NCBI RefSeq assembly: GCF_000712055.1
Contig: NZ_JOOA01000002.1
Coordinates: 1,984,001 to 2,048,000, forward strand
Source: Ruminococcus sp. HUN007
GTDB lineage: Bacteria; Bacillota; Clostridia; Oscillospirales; Ruminococcaceae
Direction: 5' to 3'
DNA length: 64,000 nt
The notes beneath the pieces are model-generated. The model was not told where the DNA came from and did not search any database. It saw only the letters and a list, made by a program, of their open reading frames with translations. Below, in pieces: positions 8,745 through 16,332 of this stretch (positions are counted from its first letter, which is position 1; every line of letters begins with the position of its first letter). Both the position numbers and the translations under genes were made by a program.

Positions 8745-8802
8745 ACGTAAAAAAGCACAAAAAAAACAGTGGTATTTGTTTAAATAGATACCAATAAAAC
8801 TA

Positions 8803-8831
8803 TTGACATTTTTGTTGGTATGTGATATAAT
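8803..8831 (+). promoter_or_regulatory. IS66 promoter
   Basis: TTGACA (8803-8808), 17-nt spacer, TATAAT (8826-8831): a consensus sigma-A promoter 35 bases before the first IS gene. Confidence 0.85.
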
Positions 8832-8865
8832 AATAAGTACCAAGTATAGAAAGGAAGCTGAAATC

Positions 8866-9237
8866 ATGTCGATTGTACGCTACACAGATAAGAAAACCGG
8901 AAGAGTGGTTCTTTATGAATCAACATCACACTACGACCCTGTAACCAAACAATCAAGACCAATACGCAAGTATCTTGGAGTTGAAGATCCGGTAACGGGA
9001 GAACTGATACCGTCTACAGGAAAGCCGGGCCGAAAGGCTAAATCAGAATCAAATAGCAATACTGTTGAAACGAAGGTAACAGCAGAACCGGATTACAAGG
9101 AAATCATAAAAAAACTAAAAGAAGAAAGTATACAGAAAGATAAAAGAATCAGCGAACTTGAAAAACAAAATGCTATTCTGAAAAATCACTTACTGAACAT
9201 AAAGGAATCAGCAGAAAGAGCGCTGGAACAGAAATAA
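8866..9237 (+). CDS. IS66-associated accessory protein
   Basis: The 123-aa protein has an N-terminal basic beta-rich part (VRYTDKKTGRVVLYESTSHY, YLGVEDPVTGELIPS), a Gly-Arg-Lys hinge (GKPGRKAK), and a C-terminal coiled coil (residues about 75-120, IIKKLKEESIQKDKRISELE). It is not a TnpB homologue of classical IS66 (no matching motifs). The N-terminus resembles the N-terminal segments of IS1634-type transposases, so it may bind DNA and assist the transposase. ATG at 8866 is preferred over the upstream in-frame start because AAGGAAG sits 8 nt before it and the upstream part overlaps the promoter. It lies 20 bases before the transposase gene, in one transcript. Confidence 0.7.
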   Translation: MSIVRYTDKKTGRVVLYESTSHYDPVTKQSRPIRKYLGVEDPVTGELIPSTGKPGRKAKSESNSNTVETKVTAEPDYKEIIKKLKEESIQKDKRISELEKQNAILKNHLLNIKESAERALEQK

Positions 9238-9257
9238 AACAGAACAGGAAGCAAGCT

Positions 9258-11015
9258 ATGAACAGGCAGTTTTTTATCAATACATCATTACAATATGAAA
9301 ATAAAAGACTTAAATGTCTGGTAAAAGAATTTGAAAATGGTGACAGGTATAAAAAACTGCAGCATAATCATCACCTCATATATCTTGGATATCAGAGGCG
9401 GATAAAACAGCTTAGCAGAGAAGTTCAGTCATCAAAAAATACAGTGAAGAAAGTACTGGATATCTGGTACGAACAGCTTGTAATTGAATGTGAAAATCAT
9501 ACAAAAGAGCTTAATGAAAAAATAGATACAATCTGTAAATTAAGACAGGAAAACTATGATTTGTACTGTGAGTATCAAAAAAAGCTTGCTAAGAAGGATG
9601 AAGAATATCAAAAAGCACTTGACGAGAAAGACGCTACAATAGAAACACTTAAAGCCGAAATCCGGCATATGAAAGCGGTACAGGACAGAGATGGAACCAA
9701 TACATCTCTGCCTACATCGCAGACACCAATCGGGAAATCAAAAGCAAGACCAAACAGCAGAGAAGAAACCGATAATTTCAAAGGAGGCCAAACAGGGCAT
9801 AAAAGATCAGAGCTTGAACCACCTGCAGAAGAAGCAATAACTGATATAGCGGAACATTGTTTAACTGAAGATGACTGTTGCCCGAAATGCAAAAAAGATG
9901 AGTTTGAATATACCGGAAAAACAGAAAACCGCTATGAAATAGAAGTAGAAGTTAAAGTAAAGAGAGTGAAGCATAAGTATTACGTCTACAAATGTAAGAA
10001 TTGCGGGACCCTGGTGATCAGCAGAACGGCACCTGAAAAAAGAACTAAAGTAAGATATGGAGCAAACGTACAGGCAATGATACTTGTTTTGCTGAATATT
10101 ATGAATTCGTCAATAAATAAGGTTCCTGTATTCTTTCAGGGCATAACAAACGGAGAGATCAGTCCGAGTGAAGGGTATGTAGCTAAAGTACAGGCCAGAG
10201 CCGCCAAAGCACTGGCAGTTTTTCATAATGATTTGCGAAGGGAGTTACTTAAAAGACTGCTCATTTACTGGGATGATACCGTGGTTTACGCCGATACTAA
10301 AAGAATCTGCCTGAGATTTTACGGAGACGAAAGAATCGCGTTCTTTGTAGCCCATGAAAACAAAGATATGAACGGAATTCTTCTGGATGGAATACTTGAA
10401 AATCTTTCTGCTGAAACATCTGTTATGCATGATCATAACAGCATCAATTACAATGAACGTTTTGTGTTCATAAATATTGAGTGTAATGCACATTTGCAGC
10501 GCGATCTTCAGAAACTTGCAGATGAAACCAATCATGAAGTACTGCTTGAAATAAAAGCATTGATATCAGCAACGATAAAAGACCGAAAGAATCTGATACA
10601 AGCAGGAACAACACGATTTGATGATGGATATCTTGAAAATTTTGAAAGCAAGCTTACAGAACTTCTGCAAAGAGCAGAAACGCTGGCAGAAGCGAATACA
10701 TCAAAATATTCAGGCGGTCCGGAACGCGCTCTGATACGCAGAATCATAAAATATCGCAGCAATTACTTCGCCTGGGTATATGATTTCAGTCTGCCTACAA
10801 CAAATAATCTCTCAGAACGAGCACTACGTGGGACGAAAACAAAAATGAAGGTGTCAGGTCAGTTCTCATCTTCAAAAACAGCAAATAACTATGCAATGAT
10901 TCGTACATACATTGAAACATGCCGAAGAAATGGAATCAACGAATATGATGCATTAACAAGATTATGTGATGGTAACCCATATACTGTCGAAGAAATATTT
11001 GCTGAATGTGAATAA
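9258..11015 (+). CDS. IS66-family transposase
   Basis: The 585-aa protein starts with a long coiled coil (about 1-140), then a linker, a zinc-finger segment (CPKC ... CKNC, about 210-255), and the DDE core. The first D lies in YWDDTVVYADT, the IS66-specific insertion with FVAHENKDMNGI and DHNSINYN follows, then HLQRDLQKLADE, and the final acidic residue is in NNLSERALRGTKTKMKVSG. The C-terminal helix YETCRRNGINEYDAL-type tail is present. All catalytic landmarks are intact and no frameshift is seen, so it may be active. The long N-terminal coiled coil distinguishes it from short TnpC proteins. Confidence 0.93.
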   Translation: MNRQFFINTSLQYENKRLKCLVKEFENGDRYKKLQHNHHLIYLGYQRRIKQLSREVQSSKNTVKKVLDIWYEQLVIECENHTKELNEKIDTICKLRQENYDLYCEYQKKLAKKDEEYQKALDEKDATIETLKAEIRHMKAVQDRDGTNTSLPTSQTPIGKSKARPNSREETDNFKGGQTGHKRSELEPPAEEAITDIAEHCLTEDDCCPKCKKDEFEYTGKTENRYEIEVEVKVKRVKHKYYVYKCKNCGTLVISRTAPEKRTKVRYGANVQAMILVLLNIMNSSINKVPVFFQGITNGEISPSEGYVAKVQARAAKALAVFHNDLRRELLKRLLIYWDDTVVYADTKRICLRFYGDERIAFFVAHENKDMNGILLDGILENLSAETSVMHDHNSINYNERFVFINIECNAHLQRDLQKLADETNHEVLLEIKALISATIKDRKNLIQAGTTRFDDGYLENFESKLTELLQRAETLAEANTSKYSGGPERALIRRIIKYRSNYFAWVYDFSLPTTNNLSERALRGTKTKMKVSGQFSSSKTANNYAMIRTYIETCRRNGINEYDALTRLCDGNPYTVEEIFAECE

Positions 11016-11032
11016 GAAAAAATACAGCACCA

Positions 11033-11072
11033 TCAGGCCGGTAATAAAACCGGTCCAGTGGTGTTGTTTTCT
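11033..11072 (+). terminator. Terminator inside IS66 right end
   Basis: ACAGCACCA ... GGCCGGT (11033-11042 onward) pairs with ACCGGTCC ... TGGTGTTGT, then TTTCTTTT. It lies 17 bases after the transposase stop codon. Confidence 0.8.
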
Positions 11073-11106
11073 TTTGCGCTGGAAAAATTAGGCCGTGAAT
11101 AGTAAC

Positions 11107-11130
11107 AATAGCTGCCGAAGGCAGCTCACC
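11107..11130. repeat. REP-like repeat, right part after IS66
   Basis: AATAGCTG (duplicated target) followed by CCGAAGGCAGCTCACC. AGCTGCC-GAA-GGCAGCT forms a short hairpin. This completes the element started at 8613. Confidence 0.85.
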
Positions 11131-11145
11131 ATTTTGTATTTTACC

Positions 11146-11174
11146 TTGATTTATGGGAATCAATATGGTATAAT
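11146..11174 (+). promoter_or_regulatory. Promoter of Rpn copy 2
   Basis: TTGATT (11146-11151), 17-nt spacer, TATAAT (11169-11174), with the palindromic -35/spacer block TTGATTT-atgg-GAATCAA (one change from the other copies). Start codon is about 36 bases downstream of the -10. Confidence 0.75.
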
Positions 11175-11209
11175 AATGTCAGTAAACATCAAAGAAAGTA
11201 AAAGCAGTT

Positions 11210-12055
11210 ATGAACAATGATTTATTGGAAAAAGCAGCTTCAGAATCTGAAACTGAAAAACTGGAACATGAAAAGAATCTTCAGATAATCGAGGGTTATC
11301 GTCCTATCGATGATTCATTTATGAGGGAACTTTTCAGAGATGACATTCCGCTGACGGAATACGTCCTGCGTATAATCACCGGAATAAAAGACCTGAATAT
11401 AATAAGATCAGAAACACAGTACGATCTGCATCATATTGCCGGAGCACGTTCCTTAAGACTTGATGTTCTTGGAACAGACAGCAAAGGAAGACAGATCAAT
11501 CTTGAAGTACAGAGAGCTGATGCGGGCGCTACTTCTTACAGAGCACGTTATCATTCCAGCGCTCTTGATATTGAGTTTATCAAACCAAATGAAGAAGTCA
11601 CCGTTCTTCCTGAAACATACGTAATTTTCATTACCGAAAATGATGTAAAGGGAAAAGGAAAACTCATCTATCAGTACGAACGTCGTGAAAAGGACGGTTC
11701 AGAACTCGGTGACGATACACACATAATTTATGTAAATGGAGCATACGACAAAGATGGAGATACCTCCGATCTTGCCAAGCTTGTACATGATTTCAGATGC
11801 TCACAGGCGAAAGATATGCTTACCAAACCTCTTGCAGATAAAACAAGAATGCTAAAGGAAACACCGGAAGGAGTTGATACTATGTGTAAGGCTATTGAAG
11901 AAAACAATAAAAGAATTATTAGGAACAACAAAATCGAAATAGCAGTTAATTTTATTCGGTTAGGTAAAAATTCATATGATGAAATAGCAGAAGCAACAGG
12001 TCTTACTGTAGAAGAAGTTGAAAAGCTTGCAGAAACTCTGAACCACAGTGCATGA
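11210..12055 (+). CDS. Rpn-family recombination-promoting nuclease/putative transposase, copy 2
   Basis: The 281-aa protein belongs to the PD-(D/E)XK nuclease family seen as Rpn/PDDEXK_2. Landmarks are the N-terminal YRPIDDSFMRELFRD, the core SLRLDVLGTDSKGRQINLEVQRAD (D in RLDV and E-x-Q in LEVQ are the expected metal ligands), then SYRARYHSSALDIEF and the YVIFITENDVKGKGKLIYQYER segment. The C-terminus (about 230-281) is helical and ends in an HTH-like stretch, SYDEIAEATGLTVEEVEKLAE. Characterised E. coli Rpn proteins are DNA endonucleases that raise RecA-independent recombination. Copy 2 differs from copy 3 at only a few residues (for example E7 to K7, and the ...RIIRNNKIEI... tail). No terminal repeats bound it, so it is not an obvious IS. 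Confidence 0.88.
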   Translation: MNNDLLEKAASESETEKLEHEKNLQIIEGYRPIDDSFMRELFRDDIPLTEYVLRIITGIKDLNIIRSETQYDLHHIAGARSLRLDVLGTDSKGRQINLEVQRADAGATSYRARYHSSALDIEFIKPNEEVTVLPETYVIFITENDVKGKGKLIYQYERREKDGSELGDDTHIIYVNGAYDKDGDTSDLAKLVHDFRCSQAKDMLTKPLADKTRMLKETPEGVDTMCKAIEENNKRIIRNNKIEIAVNFIRLGKNSYDEIAEATGLTVEEVEKLAETLNHSA

Positions 12056-12080
12056 TGGTTGTTTTATAAAACATAACAAT

Positions 12081-12122
12081 AAAATGCGGAAGTCTCGGCA
12101 CAGAGAGATTTCCGCATTTTCT
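12081..12122 (+). terminator. Terminator after Rpn copy 2
   Basis: AAAATGCGGAA with inner TCTC pairs with GAGA-TTTCCGCATTTT. Its layout relative to the next palindrome equals that after P2 (8564), so terminator and palindrome were duplicated together. Confidence 0.8.
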
Positions 12123-12133
12123 ATATGCTGAAA

Positions 12134-12190
12134 AGGTCTCAGGCATCGCGATGCCTGAGACTATCAATTAGCTGCCGAAGGCAGCTCACC
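12134..12190. repeat. REP-like palindromic repeat, intact copy
   Basis: A 26-bp perfect palindrome (12137-12162, centre GCATCGCGATGC, arms start GTCTCAG) is followed by AATTAGCTGCC-GAA-GGCAGCT and CACC. It is the uninterrupted form of the element broken by IS66 at 8654. Two stem-loops in tandem suggest a REP/BIME-like unit. Confidence 0.8.
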
Positions 12191-12206
12191 TTTTGTGAGC
12201 CCCTGA

Positions 12207-12301
12207 CATGCGTAGCGGACAAACAAAGGACAAAACCCTTTTTCGGACAAAAAAGAAAAGCTCAGAAACAGCGTAAAAGTAGTATTTCTGAGCTTTTTGA
12301 T
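12207..12301. other. Remnant of an integrated-element right end
   Basis: AGCGGACAAAC and two further GGACAAA repeats (12208-12250), then a hairpin (GCTCAGAAA 12261-12269 with TTTCTGAGC 12285-12293, T-run on the minus strand) occur in the same order as the segment between the integrase stop and tRNA-Glu at 33095-33187. No integrase coding sequence is left. It looks like the int-side end of an earlier related element in the same site. Confidence 0.55.
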
Positions 12302-12325
12302 TTGGTGACCCGTACGGGAATTGAA
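12302..12325. other. Candidate attL core (24-nt tRNA-Glu 3' end copy)
   Basis: These 24 bases are identical, in the same orientation, to 33188-33211, which is the 3' end of tRNA-Glu (T-arm side and CCA). Nothing else of a tRNA is present here. This is the expected trace of integration of the element whose integrase lies at 31888-33072. Distance between the two copies is 20,886 bp. Confidence 0.65.
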
Positions 12326-12429
12326 AATATCGGCGCACTTTTCGTGACTTATCGGGATATGTGAAAATGTACGAAAATACTAGGTTTCAGAACAATTCAC
12401 AAAAGTCCGTTTATGCTGTTTTATGCTAA

Positions 12430-13653
12430 GGAAACGCTGAATAAGTCGTGATATAATAAAATATCCTTGTAATATTGGAATAATATTGAAATGCGAATCG
12501 CTATTCGAGCATTTACCTCATTTTTTTATTATTTTTTGCGGAATTAATCCGCATTAGGGTACACTTACCCCTTGCAAAATTCTGCAGTTCTTCCTGCACG
12601 AGAACACATCAGCAAATTTGCTGATGCGAATAGAAAATTGAATCTATTCATGTTCTTTTTTATTCCTTTGTATGCTACTTTTGAGTATCCAAATGTATTC
12701 TTTACAATGAGGAAAGCATGTTCCACTTTGCATCTTACTGATGACTTATCATGCTCCATCTTTTTATCCCAGTTAATACCGTTATAGTCATCTGAGGTTT
12801 TTAAACTTGACGGTCTTTTATTGATTTCAAACTTCATGTTTTTATGATGCTCATCCTGTTTTATGGCATTCTGTGCCGGAACACCAAGATAACCAGAATC
12901 GCCGTACATTATTTCATCATCATTGCGAATAAGCTTAGATGCTTCAGTGGAATCATGCACATTTGCCGCTGTTCCGGTTATTGTATGCACATATCCTGTT
13001 CCAGCATCTACTCCAGCATGTACCTTCATTCCATGATACCACTGATTGCCTTTCTTAGTCTGATGCATTTCAGGATCACGTTCTCCCTTGGCATTCTTTG
13101 TTGAACTTGGTGCTGCAATTATTGTTGCGTCAACAATTGTACCACCATGCATGATAAGTCCTGCCTTTTCAAGTCGATCATTAACGTCCTTGAAAATAGC
13201 GTCGCCGATATTATGTTCTTCAAGAAGATGTCGAAACTTCAGTAATGTTGTTGCATCCGGAACTTGTTCATGCATAAAATTTATTTTCATGAATTTTCTC
13301 ATTGCATAGCTATCATAAATAGCATCTTCGACACCTTCATCTGATAGATTGAACCAATCCTGAAGAAGATACATTCTAAGCATGGTCTCGATACCTTTTA
13401 CAGGTCTGCCATGATTACCTGACGGATAGTAAGGAGCGATTATCTGAATCCATGAATCCCATGGAATTATCTCTTCCATTCTATTAAGAAACGCTTCTTT
13501 TTTTCCCTGACGCTTTCTAAGGGAATATTCCATATCGCTGAAACTTAACTGTCCGTTCATATCAAAATACCTCGCATAATATATTTTATTAACTACATTA
13601 TATCATATATACGATAATTTGTCAATACTAACGTCGATTAAATCAGCGTTTCC
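12430..13653 (-). mobile_element. IS5-family insertion sequence (1224 bp)
   Basis: The ends are GGAAACGCTGAATAA (12430) and the complement of GGAAACGCTGATTTAA (to 13653). The flanks carry the 4-bp duplication CTAA (12426-12429, 13654-13657), the target form (YTAR) known for IS5-type elements. One transposase gene reads on the minus strand. The 135 bases at its left end (12430-12564) are AT-rich and show no gene. The IS sits inside the left end of the putative integrated element. Confidence 0.92.
12565..13560 (-). CDS. IS5-family transposase
   Basis: The 331-aa protein aligns by eye along its length with E. coli IS5 transposase: LSFSDMEYSLRKRQGKKEAFL, LRMYLLQDWFNLSDEGVEDAIYD, and the catalytic D in GGTIVDATIIAAPSSTKN, followed by DPEMHQTKKGNQWYHGMKVH. 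The second D is in YGDSGYLG and E in RCKVEHAFLIVK, so the DDE set is complete. The start ATG at 13560 lies 93 bases inside the right terminal repeat. This enzyme may also mobilise the MITE-like repeats at 34433, 55300 and 59834, which share its ends. Confidence 0.95.
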   Translation of the reverse strand: MNGQLSFSDMEYSLRKRQGKKEAFLNRMEEIIPWDSWIQIIAPYYPSGNHGRPVKGIETMLRMYLLQDWFNLSDEGVEDAIYDSYAMRKFMKINFMHEQVPDATTLLKFRHLLEEHNIGDAIFKDVNDRLEKAGLIMHGGTIVDATIIAAPSSTKNAKGERDPEMHQTKKGNQWYHGMKVHAGVDAGTGYVHTITGTAANVHDSTEASKLIRNDDEIMYGDSGYLGVPAQNAIKQDEHHKNMKFEINKRPSSLKTSDDYNGINWDKKMEHDKSSVRCKVEHAFLIVKNTFGYSKVAYKGIKKNMNRFNFLFASANLLMCSRAGRTAEFCKG

Positions 13654-13671
13654 CTAAGTTTTCGTATCATT

Positions 13672-13693
13672 AGCGGACAAACAGCGGACAAAA
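13672..13693. other. Direct repeats AGCGGACAAA, candidate integrase arm sites (left)
   Basis: AGCGGACAAAC and AGCGGACAAA lie side by side. The same pair, with a GT spacer, occurs at 33100-33122 near the other att copy. Without the IS5 insertion they are about 120 bases from the attL core. Placement on both sides is what arm-type binding sites of a tyrosine integrase look like; binding is not shown. Confidence 0.45.
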
Positions 13694-13731
13694 AACAATT
13701 GACATACCCTTGTGCATATTTGTTTTTTACC

Positions 13732-13760
13732 TTGATTTATGGAAATCAATATGGTATAAT
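13732..13760 (+). promoter_or_regulatory. Promoter of Rpn copy 3
   Basis: TTGATT (13732-13737), 17-nt spacer, TATAAT (13755-13760), with TTGATTT-atgg-AAATCAA palindrome identical to copy 1. Confidence 0.75.
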
Positions 13761-13795
13761 AATGTCAGAAAACATCAAAGAAAGTAATAGCAGTT

Positions 13796-14641
13796 ATGAA
13801 CAATGATTTATTGAAAAAAGCAGCTTCAGAATCTGAAACTGAAAAACTGGAACATGAAAAGAATCTTCAGATAATCGAGGGTTATCGTCCTATCGATGAT
13901 TCATTTATGAGGGAACTTTTCAGAGATGACATTCCGCTGACGGAATACGTCCTGCGTATAATCACCGGAATAAAAGACCTGAATATAATAAGATCAGAAA
14001 CACAGTACGATCTGCATCATATTGCTGGAGCACGTTCCTTAAGACTTGATGTTCTTGGAACAGACAGCAAAGGAAGACAGATCAATCTTGAAGTACAGAG
14101 AGCTGATGCGGGCGCTACTTCTTACAGAGCACGTTATCATTCCAGCGCTCTTGATATTGAATTTATCAAACCAAATGAAGAAGTCACCGTTCTTCCTGAA
14201 ACATACGTAATTTTCATTACCGAAAATGATGTTAAGGGAAAAGGAAAACTGATTTATCAGTACGAACGCCGTGAAAAGGACGGTTCAGAACTCGGTGACG
14301 ATACACACATAATTTATGTAAATGGAGCATACGACAAAGATGGAGATACATCCGATCTTGCAAAGCTTGTGCATGATTTCAGATGCTCACAGGCGAAAGA
14401 TATGCTTACCAAACCGCTTGCAGATAAAACAAGAATGCTAAAGGAAACACCGGAAGGAGTTGATACTATGTGTAAGGCTATTGAAGAAAACAATAAAAGA
14501 ATACTTAAAAACAAAGAAATCGAAATTGCGGTTAATCTTATTCGGCTAGGTAAAAATTCATATGATGAAATAGCAGAAGCAACCGGTCTTACTGTAGAAG
14601 AAGTTGAAAAACTTGCAGAAACTCTGAACCACAGTGCCTGA
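13796..14641 (+). CDS. Rpn-family recombination-promoting nuclease/putative transposase, copy 3
   Basis: The 281-aa protein is nearly identical to copy 2 at 11210 through residue 230, with the same metal-ligand candidates (D in SLRLDVLGTD and E-x-Q in NLEVQRAD). The C-terminal tail (NNKRILKNKEIEIAVNLIRL) matches the relic copy 1 better than copy 2, which suggests exchange between copies. It is followed by the same terminator as copy 1 and then by a sigma/partner pair, so the nuclease gene travels with the sigma cassette. No RBS of GGAGG type is visible; AAGAAAG lies about 13 bases before ATG. Confidence 0.88.
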   Translation: MNNDLLKKAASESETEKLEHEKNLQIIEGYRPIDDSFMRELFRDDIPLTEYVLRIITGIKDLNIIRSETQYDLHHIAGARSLRLDVLGTDSKGRQINLEVQRADAGATSYRARYHSSALDIEFIKPNEEVTVLPETYVIFITENDVKGKGKLIYQYERREKDGSELGDDTHIIYVNGAYDKDGDTSDLAKLVHDFRCSQAKDMLTKPLADKTRMLKETPEGVDTMCKAIEENNKRILKNKEIEIAVNLIRLGKNSYDEIAEATGLTVEEVEKLAETLNHSA

Positions 14642-14704
14642 TGATATGATTTATTCACGATAACGCATTTACCAGTAAACAAACGATTTACATACCAAAG
14701 CAGC

Positions 14705-14752
14705 AAAGCTCTCGGAAAACGCAGCCAGCGTAATCTGAGAGCTTTATTATTG
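14705..14752 (+). terminator. Terminator after Rpn copy 3
   Basis: AAAGCTCTC (14705-14713) pairs with GAGAGCTTT (14737-14745), then ATTATTGTC. It matches the terminator at 1764. Confidence 0.8.
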
Positions 14753-14878
14753 TCATTATCTACAACTATTTTGCGGATTAATTGTGACATCTTACAAACT
14801 TGAATTTGATGAGTCACAAACGGTTCGGAACGTACACTATATTATTAGAAGGCCTTCAACAGAGTCACAGGGAGGTGT

Positions 14879-15439
14879 ATGATTCTGGAAGATGAAAAAA
14901 TAATTGATCTTTACTGGGAACGATCTGAAAATGCAATTACGGAGACAGATAAAAAATACAGGGAACGATGTTTGCATGTAGCAAGGTCAATCCTGAATGA
15001 TAATTCAGATGCTGAAGAATGTCTGAATGATACTTATCTTACAGCGTGGAATCTGATTCCACCGGAAAAACCTGAAATACTGTCTGCATTTCTGTTCAGA
15101 ATCATACGGAATCATTCACTGAACAGACTGAGAACTCTTAACCGGGACAAGAGAAAAAGAGATTTAACCTTTTCTCTTGACGAACTCGGTGAATGCATGG
15201 ACAGCAGGAGTGTTACTGAAGAAAATTTTGATGAGACCGAGGTCTTAAATGCGATCAATGATTTTCTTCGCACTCTTAATAAAGATAATCGGTTTATTTT
15301 AGTCAGAAGATATTGGTTTTTTGACAGCATTGCAGATATTTCAAAGCGTTCTTCAATGACAGAGGAGAATGTAAGAGCCAGACTTTCAAGACTGAGAAAG
15401 CGGCTTAAAAAGTATCTGAAAAAGAAGGTGGGGCTATAA
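14879..15439 (+). CDS. ECF-like sigma-70 family RNA polymerase sigma factor, copy 2
   Basis: The 186-aa protein is collinear with the copy at 1937, with region 2 (DAEECLNDTYLTAWNLIPPE, LSAFLFRIIRNHSLNRLR) and region 4 (SIADISKRSSMTEENVRARLSRLRKRLKKYL). The recognition helix area differs from copy 1 (RARLSRLRKR against TVILSRIRKQ), so promoter preference may have changed. GGAGGTGT precedes ATG by 3-4 nt. Its stop overlaps the next ATG by one base (TAATG). The upstream sequence shares an ACAAACTT box and a TTCGG-AA...ACACT.TATT..TAGAAGG block with the region before copy 1, which may be an autoregulated promoter. Confidence 0.88.
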   Translation: MILEDEKIIDLYWERSENAITETDKKYRERCLHVARSILNDNSDAEECLNDTYLTAWNLIPPEKPEILSAFLFRIIRNHSLNRLRTLNRDKRKRDLTFSLDELGECMDSRSVTEENFDETEVLNAINDFLRTLNKDNRFILVRRYWFFDSIADISKRSSMTEENVRARLSRLRKRLKKYLKKKVGL

Positions 15440-16332
15440 TGACAACAGAAAAGCTCAGAGATATTTTTGGAAAGATAGATGATGAATTTATAGAAGAAGC
15501 GGAAAACTATGTGCCGGAACATAAAATCAGAAAACCGATATATATAATTGCACCGGCGTCGGCTGCAGTCATTGCTTTATGTACCTGTATTTATTATCAT
15601 AATGAAGCTAATCGTATAAAGCAACCTGAGATAAATAACAGTTATGTTGTGACCACTGATTATACCGAAAAAGTGCAGGAAACAGAAATATCAGATACAG
15701 TGCCATGTACAGACGATACAGCAGATACAGCAAATGTAAATACTGAAGTATCTAAAATCGGATACGATGAAGGCACACAATACATCGTAACAATTTCTGA
15801 AAAATCAGAGCCACAGTCTGAAAGCGAAGGAAGCTATAGCGAAAGGTCTGTAATAACACCAGAATCATTTGAAAATAATCCGGATTCTTTAGAATCGAAT
15901 ACTGAATTCAATTGTTCAACAGAAGCAGCTGAAAACCTTGAAACCGAAAGCCAGGCAGAAAAAACGGTAATCGCATCTCCGGACAATAATATATTTACCG
16001 AAGAAGAAACAATATCTTCTTCACCAGTTACAAGTGAGATTACTGTTCCACAATCATCTGATATATCAAGTACAATTTCCAATAGGTTTGATGTCCGTGA
16101 TTTTCCTTTTATTTTGAAAGATAATGAAGGGCATAAATATTACAGGCAACAAATAGTGGATAAAAATCAAACTGAAAATTTTATTCAGAATAGAATTTTG
16201 TATGATCCAGATGATAATGAATACGAGGTCAGTGAATATTATTTTAAAGATAATGTCGATGAAAATATACTGGTCATATACTTTGAAAAAAAGAATAGTT
16301 ATGTGGTATATTTGAATGTTAATAATGCGTGA
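15439..16332 (+). CDS. Single-TM protein paired with sigma factor, putative anti-sigma/sensor, copy 2
   Basis: The 297-aa protein has a cytoplasmic N-terminus (TTEKLRDIFGKIDDEFIEEA, then ENYVPE), one TM (about 34-51, IYIIAPASAAVIALCTC) and a long outer region rich in Thr, Ser and Glu (about 55-205), then a C-terminal segment (about 215-297) with charged and aromatic strands (HKYYRQQIVDKNQTENFIQN, YYFKDNVDENILVIYFEKKN). The first 60 residues are strongly conserved with copy 1, while the outer part is unrelated beyond composition. This pattern fits a conserved sigma-binding part and a variable sensor part. No Asp23-, CBM- or RsgI-type domain could be recognised. Confidence 0.7.
   Translation: MTTEKLRDIFGKIDDEFIEEAENYVPEHKIRKPIYIIAPASAAVIALCTCIYYHNEANRIKQPEINNSYVVTTDYTEKVQETEISDTVPCTDDTADTANVNTEVSKIGYDEGTQYIVTISEKSEPQSESEGSYSERSVITPESFENNPDSLESNTEFNCSTEAAENLETESQAEKTVIASPDNNIFTEEETISSSPVTSEITVPQSSDISSTISNRFDVRDFPFILKDNEGHKYYRQQIVDKNQTENFIQNRILYDPDDNEYEVSEYYFKDNVDENILVIYFEKKNSYVVYLNVNNA

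Larger units (their letters stand above)
8654..11106 (+). mobile_element. IS66-family insertion sequence (2453 bp)
   Basis: The ends are GTTACTATTCACGGCC at 8654-8669 and its exact complement at 11091-11106 (16 bp). An 8-bp target duplication AATAGCTG flanks it (8646-8653 and 11107-11114), the length typical for IS66. It contains two genes, an internal promoter, a protective hairpin at the left end and a terminator at the right end. The uninterrupted target exists at 12134-12190, confirming the boundaries. Confidence 0.93.

Noticed and set aside
12125..12364. 79-aa ORF spanning the palindromes and tRNA fragment
   Set aside because: It runs through the REP-like palindrome, the terminator and the att core, which are non-coding in their other copies.
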